Shown here in pieces: positions 34,167 to 42,992 of a stretch of DNA of 64,000 nucleotides. The stretch is from positions 1 through 64,000 of the forward strand of contig JAAFJN010000027.1 of NCBI GenBank assembly GCA_013298845.1. Direction: 5' to 3'. Position 1 is the stretch's first letter; every line of letters begins with the position of its first letter. Both the position numbers and the translations under genes were made by a program. This DNA comes from Chitinophagales bacterium (lineage in GTDB: Bacteria; Bacteroidota; Bacteroidia; Chitinophagales; Saprospiraceae). The notes beneath the pieces were generated by a model. The model searched no databases, was not told where the DNA came from, and saw nothing but the letters and a program-made list of their open reading frames with translations.

Positions 34167-35666
34167 TTAAAAGCCGCCTAATTCGAGCGTAAACCGGCTG
34201 CCTTTTCCGGCTTCACTTTCGCAGGAAATCGTTCCGCCCAAGATATCAACGTAATTTTTGACGATAAATAACCCCAATCCGGTGCCTTTTTCGGTACCGA
34301 CGTTACTGGCGCGGAAAAACTTGCCAAATAATTGTGCCTGTTCTTCCCCGGTAATACCAATACCGTGATCTTGTACGTGAATGGTCGCTTTACCCCGTTC
34401 GATGAGGCTGTTAATGACAATATCCGAGTGTTCCGGCGAGTATTTAATGGCGTTGGAAATAAGGTTAATCAAAATGTTTTTTAACAAATGCCCGTCGGAA
34501 TCAAACTCCGGTTCGCCGGTGTGTTGGGCAATAACCGATTGTCCGGTTTTGGTTTGGTATTTGAGTTCTTCGCGTACTTCGTCCACCAAATTGGGCAAAT
34601 GCACGGTGGAAATACTGGCCACAATCCGCCCCTCTTCTAATTTGCCCAACGACAAAAAGTCGCCCAAAATACTGCTCAGGTTTTGCACCGAATGTTTGAT
34701 GCGCTCGGTGTGTCGTTTAATTTTTTCGGGTTCGGCGCGGTCGTTGTACATGGCAATTAAATCCGCCGACGAAGCAATACTGGTCAATGGCGTCCGGAAT
34801 TCGTGGCTGGCCATGCTCACAAAATTACTTTTTAGTTCGTTGAGTTCGCGTTCTTTATCGAGGGCTTTTTGGGCCTGTAACTGCGCTTCCTGCCGAAACT
34901 GAATTTGTTCTTCGAGTTCGTGGACGGTTTCCTGCAAGGCATACGTGCGTTCTTTCACCCGGTTTTCCAAATCCGCGTTGAGGGTTTCCATGGCCGTCAG
35001 GTGCTTTTTACGGGCAGTATTATCCACCACAAACACCATAATATAACTGTTAGTCCCGGTCGAATACGGACTCAGGCTCACTTCCACGGGGACTTCGGTG
35101 CCGTCTTTGCGAAGCGCGTAAAGATCCAGCCCGCTACCCATAGAGCGGGGTTGCTGGTTTTGGTTGTATTTGCTTCGGTGGTGTTGGTGTTGATCGCGAA
35201 ACCGCTGCGGAATCAGTGATTCGATGGTTAAGCCCTCCAATTCGGCGGCGGTGTAACCAAAAATTTGCCAAGTAGCGGGGCTGCTTTGGATAATCACCCC
35301 TTTTTTATTCACCAACAGCAAACCGGTACTGGTTTGGTTCCACACCGCCATATTGCGTTCATTGGCAAAAAAATTGACGCGCACGGCAAAATACGCCGCC
35401 ACAATGGCCACCGCCGTAATGAGGCGATTGATGATTTCGGTGGTTAAAATGATATGATCCGGTTTAAACAACGGCGCGATGGCCGTCAGGGCCGAAACCC
35501 AAACCGTAGCGTAGAGCGCAAACCGCCGCTCCGGCACAAAAGTGGTCAGCAGCAACAGTGGCACGTACAGCACCGCGACGTTGGTGTGTTGCGGCGATAC
35601 CATATCCAGCACAAAAACAAAAAGACCAACCAATATAAAGGGAATGACCCTCGGCGTTTGTAGCAT
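34167..35666 (-). CDS. PAS-domain sensor histidine kinase
   Basis: A 499-residue membrane kinase: about four N-terminal helices (about 8-95), a PAS domain (about 105-220), a coiled coil (about 225-275), HisKA with the phospho-acceptor in FVSMASHEFRTPLTSIASSADL (listed in two parts; His about 294), and HATPase_c (about 385-499) with the N box NLISNAIKYSP, G1 DHGIGITGEEQ and G2 GTGLGLFIVKNY. It senses an unknown cue through the membrane or PAS domain. No response regulator lies next to it; the receiver-CRP gene at 38933 is the closest candidate, which is speculative. Convergent with the aminotransferase gene. Confidence 0.92.
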   Translation of the reverse strand: MLQTPRVIPFILVGLFVFVLDMVSPQHTNVAVLYVPLLLLTTFVPERRFALYATVWVSALTAIAPLFKPDHIILTTEIINRLITAVAIVAAYFAVRVNFFANERNMAVWNQTSTGLLLVNKKGVIIQSSPATWQIFGYTAAELEGLTIESLIPQRFRDQHQHHRSKYNQNQQPRSMGSGLDLYALRKDGTEVPVEVSLSPYSTGTNSYIMVFVVDNTARKKHLTAMETLNADLENRVKERTYALQETVHELEEQIQFRQEAQLQAQKALDKERELNELKSNFVSMASHEFRTPLTSIASSADLIAMYNDRAEPEKIKRHTERIKHSVQNLSSILGDFLSLGKLEEGRIVASISTVHLPNLVDEVREELKYQTKTGQSVIAQHTGEPEFDSDGHLLKNILINLISNAIKYSPEHSDIVINSLIERGKATIHVQDHGIGITGEEQAQLFGKFFRASNVGTEKGTGLGLFIVKNYVDILGGTISCESEAGKGSRFTLELGGF

Positions 35667-35691
35667 ATTCTAAAAGGGTTATTTTGCTGCG

Positions 35692-35699
35692 CAAAAATA
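35692..35699 (-). promoter_or_regulatory. Bacteroidota -7 box (TATTTTTG) of the histidine kinase gene
   Basis: CAAAAATA on the plus strand, 25 bases upstream of the kinase ATG. Confidence 0.5.
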
Positions 35700-35711
35700 C
35701 GCAAAATAAGC

Positions 35712-35750
35712 CAAAAACGAAGGAGCCGCCCGGAGTTCTCCGAACGGCTC
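35712..35750 (-). terminator. Rho-independent terminator of ald-DUF779 operon
   Basis: GAGCCG (35723-35728) pairs with CGGCTC (35745-35750), with an inner CGGAG/CTCCG stem. On the minus strand it is followed by CTTCGTTTTT. It is 35 bases past the DUF779 stop. Confidence 0.8.
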
Positions 35751-35784
35751 TCGTCAACTTATTAAATTTGTATTTAAAGCCTGT

Positions 35785-36156
35785 TTATGCTCCTTTTTTG
35801 GTCGGTACCAGCAACGGCAATTCTTCGTCGAGGAACAGGCGCGATTTGATCACAAACCGCAAACCCAACGGTATTTCCAACGAAAAACTCGCGCCGCGAC
35901 CTTTGGTGATGTCCAGTTCCAACTGGGTATGCTCCCAATATTCAAACTGAAAAGCCGACATGTAAAACGGGCAACCGTGCACTTCTCCCAGCCAAACATC
36001 CTGCTCCCCCACCATAAACTCGCCGTCAACGTAACACATGGGGGCCGAACCGTCGCAACAACCGCCGCTTTGGTGAAACATCAAAGGGCCGTTGGTTGCA
36101 CGCAATTGATCAATAATTGCTTTGGCGGCGTCGCTGATTGTAACGCGGGGTACCAT
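35785..36156 (-). CDS. DUF779 family protein
   Basis: A 123-residue cytosolic protein of the DUF779 family, which is nearly always encoded beside an aldehyde dehydrogenase. The marker stretch is MFHQSGGCCDGSAPMCY (about 26-42), whose vicinal cysteines look metal- or substrate-binding; WLGEVHGCPFYMS and YWEHTQLELDI follow. Its biochemical role is not established to my knowledge. The ATG overlaps the stop of the aldehyde dehydrogenase gene by one base (TAATG), so the two are translationally coupled. Confidence 0.92.
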   Translation of the reverse strand: MVPRVTISDAAKAIIDQLRATNGPLMFHQSGGCCDGSAPMCYVDGEFMVGEQDVWLGEVHGCPFYMSAFQFEYWEHTQLELDITKGRGASFSLEIPLGLRFVIKSRLFLDEELPLLVPTKKGA

Positions 36157-37679
36157 TAGAAGAAGCCCAATTTGCTTTTGCTGTAAGAAATCAGCATGTT
36201 TTTGGTTTGGCGATAGTGATCGAGCATCATTTTGTGCGTTTCACGGCCAATACCCGATTTTTTGTACCCACCAAATGGCGCGTGCGCCGGATAAGCGTGG
36301 TAGCAGTTGACCCACACGCGGCCCGCCTGAATGGCGCGTGATACCTGGTAAGCCTGGTGCATGTCGCGCGTCCACACGCCTGCGCCCAATCCGTAGAGGG
36401 TATCGTTGGCAATTTCGAGGGCTTCGGCTTCGGTTTTGAACGTGGTTACGCACACTACCGGGCCAAAAATTTCTTCCTGGAACACCCGCATTTTGTTGTT
36501 ACCCTTCAAAATAGTGGGCTGGATATAGTAACCACCGGCCAAACCATCGTTGTAAGCGGCTTTACCACCACACAGTACTTCGGCGCCTTCTTCGCGGCCA
36601 ATTTCGATGTAGTTCAGGATTTTTTCGTACTGATCGTTGGATGCTTGCGCGCCCATCATGGTTTCGGGATCGAGCGGGTGACCCAATTTGATGCTGTTGG
36701 TGCGCTCAATCACGCGGGCGATAAACGCGTCGTAAATGGATTCATCCACCAAAATACGCGATGGGCAAGTGCACACTTCACCCTGGTTGAGGGCAAACAT
36801 CACCGCGCCTTCGAGGCATTTGTCAAAAAACTCGTCATCGGCATCCATGATGCTTTTGAAGAAGATATTGGGCGATTTGCCCCCCAATTCCAGCGTTACC
36901 GGAATGATATTTTGGGAAGCGTATTGCATAATGAGGCGACCGGTAGAGGTTTCTCCGGTAAAGGCCACCTTGGCAATGCGCGGGCTGGAAGCCAATGGTT
37001 TACCGGCTTCGATCCCAAAACCGTTCACAATATTAAGTACACCGGCGGGCAGGAGGTGTTGAATCAATTCCATCCACACCAAGATACCAACGGGCGTTTG
37101 TTCGGCGGGTTTCAGGATCACGCAGTTACCGGCCGCCAGGGCAGGGGCCAGTTTCCAGGTCGCCATGAGGAGGGGGAAATTCCACGGAATGATTTGAGCC
37201 ACCACGCCCAAAGGTTCGGGAATATTGAGGGATACGGTCGTAGAATCGAGTTCGGCAACGGAACCTTCTTCGGAACGGATAACACCGGCAAAATAGCGGA
37301 AGTGGTCAATGGCCAATGGCAAATCGGCGGCCATGGTTTCGCGGAGGGGTTTACCGTTGTCCCAGGTTTCGACTTTGGCGAGCAATTCGAGGTTTTGCTC
37401 CATGACATCGGCAATTTTGAGCAAAATATTGCTGCGTTCGGTGGCGGAAGTATGGTTCCAGTGCGGTGCGGCGGCGTGGGCCGCGTCCAGGGCGAGTTCG
37501 ACATCTTCGGAAGTAGAGCGGGCTACTTCGGTGAATGCCTTACCGTCGACGGGAGAGATATTTTCAAAATACTCGCCGCGTACGGGTGGCGTCCATTTTC
37601 CGCCGATAAAATTGTCATACGATGATTTAAACTGGGGTGGTGTTAATTTGGTGCTGACACCAGATGCGACATCTGCCAT
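36156..37679 (-). CDS. NAD-dependent aldehyde dehydrogenase
   Basis: A 507-residue cytosolic aldehyde dehydrogenase oxidising an aldehyde to its acid with NAD(P). Family motifs: [20 protein letters not shown] (about 163-182), the catalytic-base region [14 protein letters not shown] (about 266-279) and the nucleophile Cys303 in [14 protein letters not shown]. The length and the DUF779 partner match the ExaC/AldA-type enzymes that remove acetaldehyde or similar alcohol-derived aldehydes. A divergent AraC-type regulator lies 250 bases upstream and is likely to control it. Confidence 0.95.
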   Translation of the reverse strand: MADVASGVSTKLTPPQFKSSYDNFIGGKWTPPVRGEYFENISPVDGKAFTEVARSTSEDVELALDAAHAAAPHWNHTSATERSNILLKIADVMEQNLELLAKVETWDNGKPLRETMAADLPLAIDHFRYFAGVIRSEEGSVAELDSTTVSLNIPEPLGVVAQIIPWNFPLLMATWKLAPALAAGNCVILKPAEQTPVGILVWMELIQHLLPAGVLNIVNGFGIEAGKPLASSPRIAKVAFTGETSTGRLIMQYASQNIIPVTLELGGKSPNIFFKSIMDADDEFFDKCLEGAVMFALNQGEVCTCPSRILVDESIYDAFIARVIERTNSIKLGHPLDPETMMGAQASNDQYEKILNYIEIGREEGAEVLCGGKAAYNDGLAGGYYIQPTILKGNNKMRVFQEEIFGPVVCVTTFKTEAEALEIANDTLYGLGAGVWTRDMHQAYQVSRAIQAGRVWVNCYHAYPAHAPFGGYKKSGIGRETHKMMLDHYRQTKNMLISYSKSKLGFF

Positions 37680-37875
37680 AGTAAGAAACGAAATTTAAAA
37701 AGTTAAATGAGTGTAATTCAGTTTTATGTTTGGCTAATAGCGTTTAGGGCGTTTTATTTTTTTGATAAAGCAAAGGACAAGGCTTTTTAAGCCGGTCAGT
37801 TAGCACGATTCTTCCAATCAATATCACAATTCTATCATTTTGCATTCCGGCCCTTATTTTCTATTGTTTATACTG

Positions 37876-37883
37876 TATCTTTG
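37876..37883 (+). promoter_or_regulatory. Bacteroidota -7 box (TATCTTTG)
   Basis: TATCTTTG overlaps the GTG that opens the longest frame of the AraC-type gene, ruling out that start and favouring the ATG at 37931, 47 bases downstream. Confidence 0.6.
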
Positions 37884-37930
37884 TGGCATCCGATATAAAA
37901 TTTGCCATCATTAGCCCTCGGTTTTATTTT

Positions 37931-38836
37931 ATGCTGCTACAAGAAAGTCGCTTACCCCGTCGAAAATTGGAACTCCACGTGGAGAACCGAACCGTTTATA
38001 GCCTGAACAACGCGGAACTCAACATCTACGAGACGCACCAAAAGGCCAGCATGATTGAGTTAACTTTTAACGCGCCGGTATTGGCCAGCATGATTAAAGG
38101 CAAAAAAGTGATGCACCTGCGCGATCAGGATTTTGATTTTTACCCCGGCGAATCGGTGATTATGCCCTCCGGCGAACCGATGGTGATTGATTTCCCCGAA
38201 GCCAACCTCGATAACCCCACCCAATGCCTCGCCCTGACCATTTCGGAAGATAATATTCAAAAAACGGTGCAGCAACTCAACGAAGTAGCGCCGCGCCTCG
38301 ATGAGCATCCCGAATGGTCTTTTACCGACCATAATTTTCACTTTACCAACGACGTGGCGGTGAACCAAATCATCGCCCGACTGATTTGGATTTTTACCGA
38401 AAACCACCCTTCGCGCAATCTTTTTGCCGAAATGATGCTCAAAGAATTGGTCATTCGCCTCATGCAAACCGAAGCGCGCACCCTGCTTTTTGATCCACAA
38501 ACCACCCTGCAAAACCATTCGCGCCTCGCTTTTATCGTCGAATTTATTCGCCAAAACCTGCAAACCCCGCTAACGGTCGAACAACTCTGCAAAAAAGCGT
38601 GCATGAGCCAAACCCATTTTTTTCGCTCTTTTAAAAATGAAACCGGCATTTCGCCCATTGATTTTATCAACATCGAGCGCATAAAACTGGCCAAAAACAT
38701 GCTCACCAACCCCACCAAAAGCGTTACCGATGTGTGCTACGCGAGCGGTTTTAACAACCTTTCGTATTTCACCAAAATTTTCAAACGCGCCACCAACCTG
38801 ACGCCCTCCGAGTACCGCCAAAAAATCACGCACTGA
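37931..38836 (+). CDS. AraC family transcriptional regulator
   Basis: A 301-residue regulator. The N-terminal half (about 5-180) is the AraC_N type found in regulators of alcohol and aldehyde dehydrogenases, with GKKVMHLRDQDFDFYPGESVIMPSGEP recognisable in two parts as a cupin-like ligand-binding fold. The C-terminal half (about 205-301) is the two-helix-turn-helix DNA-binding region: TVEQLCKKACMSQTHFFRSF and SVTDVCYASGFNNLSYFTKIF. The start at 37931 is set by the promoter box. Divergent from the aldehyde dehydrogenase/DUF779 operon across a 251-base gap, so it probably activates that operon when an aldehyde is sensed. Confidence 0.92.
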   Translation: MLLQESRLPRRKLELHVENRTVYSLNNAELNIYETHQKASMIELTFNAPVLASMIKGKKVMHLRDQDFDFYPGESVIMPSGEPMVIDFPEANLDNPTQCLALTISEDNIQKTVQQLNEVAPRLDEHPEWSFTDHNFHFTNDVAVNQIIARLIWIFTENHPSRNLFAEMMLKELVIRLMQTEARTLLFDPQTTLQNHSRLAFIVEFIRQNLQTPLTVEQLCKKACMSQTHFFRSFKNETGISPIDFINIERIKLAKNMLTNPTKSVTDVCYASGFNNLSYFTKIFKRATNLTPSEYRQKITH

Positions 38837-38904
38837 TCCATTATTTGCCCGTATCTTTCAACATTAAACGGTTAACCAATCAGTACAATCCACCAACTCC
38901 GGTG

Positions 38905-38912
38905 TATATTTG
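38905..38912 (+). promoter_or_regulatory. Bacteroidota -7 box (TATATTTG)
   Basis: TATATTTG, 20 bases before the ATG of the receiver-CRP gene. Confidence 0.55.
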
Positions 38913-38932
38913 CCGTCTGTTAACTTGCTTGT

Positions 38933-39976
38933 ATGAAAAAGATACTGATAATTGAAGATAATACCGATGTTCGTGAAAATTTGGAAGAAATACTCGAACT
39001 CAGTGGTTACGCGGTAGCCAGTGCGCCAAACGGTAAAGAGGGCGTTGCCAAAGCCCAATCTGAACTCCCCGACCTTATTCTTTGTGATATTATGATGCCC
39101 GAATTGGACGGGTACGGGGTGCTGCACATTTTGTCCAAACTGCCCGCCACCGCCGATATGCCGTTTATTTTCCTGACGGCCAAATCGGAAAAAGAGGATT
39201 TCCGACGAGGAATGGCCCTCGGTGCCGACGATTATATCACCAAACCATTCGATAATACGCTACTGCTGCAAACCATTGAGGCGCGCCTGCACAAAAGCGA
39301 ACGGCTGCGCAATGCATCGGCCAAAGATTCGGGTTCCCTCGAATTTTTTATCAACGAAGCCCGCGCCCTGGAGGCCCTGAAAAACCTCTCGGAAAACCGC
39401 GAGTTGCGCCATTTTCGGAAAAAAGACCTCATTTTCCGCGAAGGCGAACACCCGCGTTGGTTGTATTACGTGGAAAGTGGTAAAGTAAAATTGTACAAAA
39501 CCAGCGAAGACGGCCGCGAACTCATCGTTAAAGTGGCCATTGCCGGCGATTTTTTGGGCTTTTTGCCGCTGTTGAGCGAATCTACGTACCCTGAAAACGC
39601 GGCGGCTTTGGAAGATTGTGTGCTTAAATTGTTGCCCAAACAAGATTTTACCGCCCTCATTTACGGCAACCGCGATGTGAACGCGCGTTTTATCAAAATG
39701 CTCGCCGGACACATTGCCGAACGCGAGCAACAATTGGTTGAACTGGCCTATAATTCGGTGCGCAAACGCGTGGCTACTACCCTCGTGCGCCTCGTGGAAC
39801 AAAGCCAGGACCCCAAAATTCAACTGTACCGCGAAGACTTGGCGGCCCTCACCGGCACCGCCAAAGAAACCTTAATTCGCACCCTCACCGACTTTAAAAA
39901 CGAACAAATGCTCGACATTAAAGACGGCGTGATTCAGGTACTCCAAGTCGAAAAACTCAAAAATTTGCACAATTAA
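38933..39976 (+). CDS. Response regulator receiver fused to CRP/FNR-type regulator
   Basis: A 347-residue fusion. Residues 1-120 are a receiver domain (acidic Glu8/Asp9, phospho-acceptor Asp52 in LILCDIMMPELDG, conserved Lys in YITKPF). Residues about 150-265 are a cyclic-nucleotide-binding-like effector domain (DLIFREGEHPRWLYYVESGKV...). Residues about 270-340 are a CRP-type winged helix (REDLAALTGTAKETLIRTLTDFK). No FNR-type cysteine cluster is seen. Output is therefore probably gated by phosphorylation from an unknown kinase. Transcription is from its own promoter; dinB lies immediately downstream. Confidence 0.9.
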   Translation: MKKILIIEDNTDVRENLEEILELSGYAVASAPNGKEGVAKAQSELPDLILCDIMMPELDGYGVLHILSKLPATADMPFIFLTAKSEKEDFRRGMALGADDYITKPFDNTLLLQTIEARLHKSERLRNASAKDSGSLEFFINEARALEALKNLSENRELRHFRKKDLIFREGEHPRWLYYVESGKVKLYKTSEDGRELIVKVAIAGDFLGFLPLLSESTYPENAAALEDCVLKLLPKQDFTALIYGNRDVNARFIKMLAGHIAEREQQLVELAYNSVRKRVATTLVRLVEQSQDPKIQLYREDLAALTGTAKETLIRTLTDFKNEQMLDIKDGVIQVLQVEKLKNLHN

Positions 39977-41069
39977 TAACCCAACCCGCAAAATTATTCA
40001 CATTGACATGGATGCCTTTTTTGCATCCGTGGAGCAACGGGATAACCCCGAACTGCGCGGCAAGCCCATTGCCGTTGGGGGCGGAGGGCCACGTGGCGTA
40101 GTTGCAGCGGCCAGTTATGAAGCCCGCCAATACGGGGTGCGTTCGGCCATGGCCGGGTCAAAAGCCCGCCAACTGTGCCCCCACCTGATTTTTGTGCGGC
40201 ATAATTTTGACCGATACAAGGAAGTTTCGCGGCAAATTCGGGAAATATTCCACGAATACACCGATTTGGTGGAGCCGCTTTCGCTCGACGAAGCCTACCT
40301 CGACGTTACTTTTCCAAAAATGGGGCCACCTTCGGCCACCATTATCGCCCAAACCCTGCGGCGGCGCATTTTTGAAACCACCCAACTCACGGCTTCCGCC
40401 GGGGTGTCGTATTGCAAGTTTTTGGCCAAAATGGCCTCCGATTTAAACAAACCCAACGGCATGGCGCTCATTTTACCCCACGAAGCCGAGGATTTTTTGG
40501 AAAAACTCAGCATCGAAAAATTTCACGGCATCGGGAAAGCAACGGCCGCTAAAATGCGCAAAATCGGGATTCACAACGGCTACGACCTCAAGCAACGTTC
40601 GCTCATCGAACTGGCCCGCCGTTTTGGCAAAACCGGCCGCTTTTATTATAATATTGTGCGGGGCATTGATGAGCGGCGGGTGCAAAGCCACTCGGTGCGC
40701 AAATCCATCAGCGTCGAAAATACCTTTCTCACCGACTTGGACCAAACCGAAGACATGATGGAACAATTGGTCGAAATTGCCCAGGACCTGCAACGCCGCA
40801 TCGAGCGGGCCGATAACCCCGGGCGTACCCTCACCTTAAAGGTCAAATACGCCGATTTCCAAAGCGTTACCCGCTCCAAAACCGTGGACCACGACATTAG
40901 TGCCGCCGACGAAATGTTAGTCTTGGCCCGGCTACTGCTGGCCGACACCGAAGCACTCACCAAAAAAGTGCGGTTATTGGGCCTGGGCGTATCCAATCTT
41001 CGGCGCGAGCACGAGCAACAATTGCGCGAAATGCTGCTGCCGGGGCAACAAATGGAGTTCGATTTTTAA
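39972..41069 (+). CDS. dinB: DNA polymerase IV (Y family), non-canonical start proposed
   Basis: A Y-family translesion polymerase of about 360 residues. Motifs: DMDAFFASVEQRDNPELRGKP, AASYEARQYGVRSAM, the catalytic SLDEAYLDVT (two acidic metal ligands) and ASAGVSYCKFLAKMASDLNKP. The first ATG is at 40008 (MDAFFASVEQ), but the catalytic Asp of IDMDAFF is encoded just before it, and the in-frame codons upstream read RKIIHID, as in homologues. Back to the stop at 39930 there is no ATG, GTG or TTG. The most attractive start is ATT at 39972 (NNPTRKIIHID follows), overlapping the stop of the preceding gene in ATTAA. A point change from ATG or a base-calling error is the alternative. Confidence 0.88.
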   Translation: MNNPTRKIIHIDMDAFFASVEQRDNPELRGKPIAVGGGGPRGVVAAASYEARQYGVRSAMAGSKARQLCPHLIFVRHNFDRYKEVSRQIREIFHEYTDLVEPLSLDEAYLDVTFPKMGPPSATIIAQTLRRRIFETTQLTASAGVSYCKFLAKMASDLNKPNGMALILPHEAEDFLEKLSIEKFHGIGKATAAKMRKIGIHNGYDLKQRSLIELARRFGKTGRFYYNIVRGIDERRVQSHSVRKSISVENTFLTDLDQTEDMMEQLVEIAQDLQRRIERADNPGRTLTLKVKYADFQSVTRSKTVDHDISAADEMLVLARLLLADTEALTKKVRLLGLGVSNLRREHEQQLREMLLPGQQMEFDF

Positions 41070-41512
41070 CCTTTAGGAAAAAACTGGTGCACCGAGGAAG
41101 CGTGAATTTTCCACTCGCCATTTACTTTTTCGAGGTAACGCATTTCGTGGGAGTTTACTTTATCCCCTTCTTCGGTAGCAACCTCCTGCGAAAAATAAAC
41201 GAGTGCGGTGGTACCGTTGATAAAAAACAGATAATCAAACTTGCGCACCTGCGCGTGGCCTTCCGGTGGCGTTGCTGTGAGCGCCAACAATTCATCTTTT
41301 TTCATTTGGAGGTGATTCCCGTCCGGCATAGTGGCCATAGCGACGGTTTTATCGTCCAGAATCCAGTGTTTTTTTACCACGTCGGCAAAAGACATTTTGC
41401 CAAAATCGGCGGTTTCGGCTTCCACTAATTGTTTAATTTTTTCTTCTTCCGTTTGGGCGAACAGGGTTCCGGCGCACAACAGCGCCATAAAAAGGCTCGT
41501 TAATTTTTGCAT
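41066..41512 (-). CDS. Small secreted NTF2-like protein, paralogue 1
   Basis: A 148-residue exported protein with a signal peptide (MQKLTSLFMALLCAGTLFAQ). The mature part fits the NTF2-like/DUF4440-SnoaL cone fold: a first helix EEEKIKQLVEAETADF, a central KKHWILDDKTVAMATMPDG and the closing HEMRYLEKVNGEWKIHASSVHQF. No catalytic residues can be assigned. The 3' end overlaps dinB by 4 bases, tail to tail. Two paralogues follow upstream (41551-41990, decayed; 42316-42771), forming a tandem family. Confidence 0.75.
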   Translation of the reverse strand: MQKLTSLFMALLCAGTLFAQTEEEKIKQLVEAETADFGKMSFADVVKKHWILDDKTVAMATMPDGNHLQMKKDELLALTATPPEGHAQVRKFDYLFFINGTTALVYFSQEVATEEGDKVNSHEMRYLEKVNGEWKIHASSVHQFFPKG

Positions 41513-41550
41513 AAAAAGGTATTTGTTAAATAATAAGAGGTTATGCTTCC

Positions 41551-41990
41551 TTAACCCTTAGGTGTGAACTGGTGCACCGCCGAAACCCTGATTTTCCATT
41601 CGCCATTCACTTTTTCCAAGTATCGGATTTCGTGGGAGTTCACCCTCGGTGGTGACTACCTGGGTAAAAGTAACCAGTGCGTATTGCCATTTATAAAAAA
41701 CTGGTAATCGCTTTTTTGTACGGTAGCGTACCCGGCGGGTGGCACCGCCAAATCGGCCAGTAGTTCTTCTTTTTTTCGATCACGTGGTTGCCATCGGGCA
41801 TGGTCACGAGTACCATTGCTTTATCGTCCAAAATCCAATGGTTTTTTACCACGTCGGCAAAAGCCATTTTGGTAAAATCTTCGGTTTCGGCGTTGAGTAA
41901 TGCTTTAATTTTTTCTTCTTCCGATTGGGAAAACAAAGCAACGCCAGCAAGAAGAAATCCTAAGATTAGCAAAAATGATTTTTTATTCAT
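41551..41990 (-). pseudogene. Small secreted NTF2-like protein, paralogue 2, frameshifted
   Basis: It starts normally with MNKKSFLLILGFLLAGVALFS and tracks paralogue 1 through HWILDDKAMVLVTMPDGNH, then the frame breaks after the lysine-rich EKKK. Homology resumes in another frame (KEELLADLAVPPAGYATVQ and DYQFFINGNT), shifts again (LVTFTQVVTTEG) and a third time (NSHEIRYLEKVNGEWK to VHQF) before a stop at 41551. Three frameshifts over full-length homology mark a decayed copy or local sequencing errors. The open frame that continues upstream to 42281 is not part of the gene. Confidence 0.8.
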
Positions 41991-42315
41991 TATTAAACCG
42001 GTATGGACTACACCTGTTTTTGGGAAAATGTACTTCGACGCTGTAGGGTTTGTGCACGAAAAGGTGTTCTGTCCCGATAAACGGATGCGCAAACCCCAAC
42101 AATGCCCAGTACAGAATACACACAAAACAGTGTAGAAAGTGAGATAAAATGGGACTAAAACGTTTGGATTACAGGAAACGAAACGCAAAGTTATTAAAAA
42201 CAATGAAACGGCCAACGGTAAAAATTTTTCACTACGCCGTAAAGCCTTTGTGCGACGCGCACAAAGGCCATTTATACCCAAATAATATTTCGGAAAAAGG
42301 TATTACTGCTGCCCT

Positions 42316-42771
42316 CTACTTGGGAATAGTTTGGTGCAGGGTGCACATGTGGATCCGCCAGGTGCCCTCTACTTTTTTCATCACCCTGAACTCGTAGCTG
42401 ATAACGGTAATTTTATCTTCGGGGATAAAAATTTTCACCATGTCGGACACCGTGGCGTAATCGCCGTGAATGTCATAAATAAAGTCGGATTTTAAAATTT
42501 CGGCGTTGGCCACCCCGGTGACGATATTGGGCAGTGCCATCATACCGGCTTTGTCGTAGTGGACGATGGTGCAATCGGGGGTACAAAGGTTGAGCACCGT
42601 TTTATCGTCCATCAGCCAGTGTTTTTTCCACACTTCGTGCAGCGGGCTGTTGGAATACGTCACTGTTTCGGCGTCCAAGACCGCCCGAATGGCGTCTTCT
42701 TCGGACTTTTGACTGAATAGTAACGGGATGCAGCAAATAAAACAACCAAGGGTAATGAGTATTTTCCTCAT
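42316..42771 (-). CDS. Small secreted NTF2-like protein, paralogue 3
   Basis: A 151-residue paralogue with a signal peptide (MRKILITLGCFICCIPLLFSQ). It shares the pattern SEEDAIRAVLDAETVTY, KKHWLMDDKTVLNLCTPD and VMKKVEGTWRIHMCTLHQ with the two copies downstream but is clearly more diverged, and has a Cys replacing the middle Met region. The start at 42771 is chosen over the ATG at 42780 because it begins directly with the signal peptide. Function unknown. Confidence 0.72.
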   Translation of the reverse strand: MRKILITLGCFICCIPLLFSQKSEEDAIRAVLDAETVTYSNSPLHEVWKKHWLMDDKTVLNLCTPDCTIVHYDKAGMMALPNIVTGVANAEILKSDFIYDIHGDYATVSDMVKIFIPEDKITVISYEFRVMKKVEGTWRIHMCTLHQTIPK

Positions 42772-42992
42772 TTGTAGCATAAAAAAAAGGCAGTTAATAG
42801 GTACCCGCGCGGGCCATTACGCACGTTTGGGCACTCAATAGTTCCATGTATAACAGTGCAAAGATACATCATAGACCTTAGACAGAAGACAGTGGAAGTT
42901 TTATGGATTGTGCCAGTATGTGTCTTGATTTAAGAATTCCGATATAAGATTTTTGATTTTTGAATTTCTCCTCTCTCATAACTCATATCTCA

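Noticed and set aside
36357-37625. 422-codon plus-strand frame
   Set aside because: Antisense shadow of the aldehyde dehydrogenase gene.
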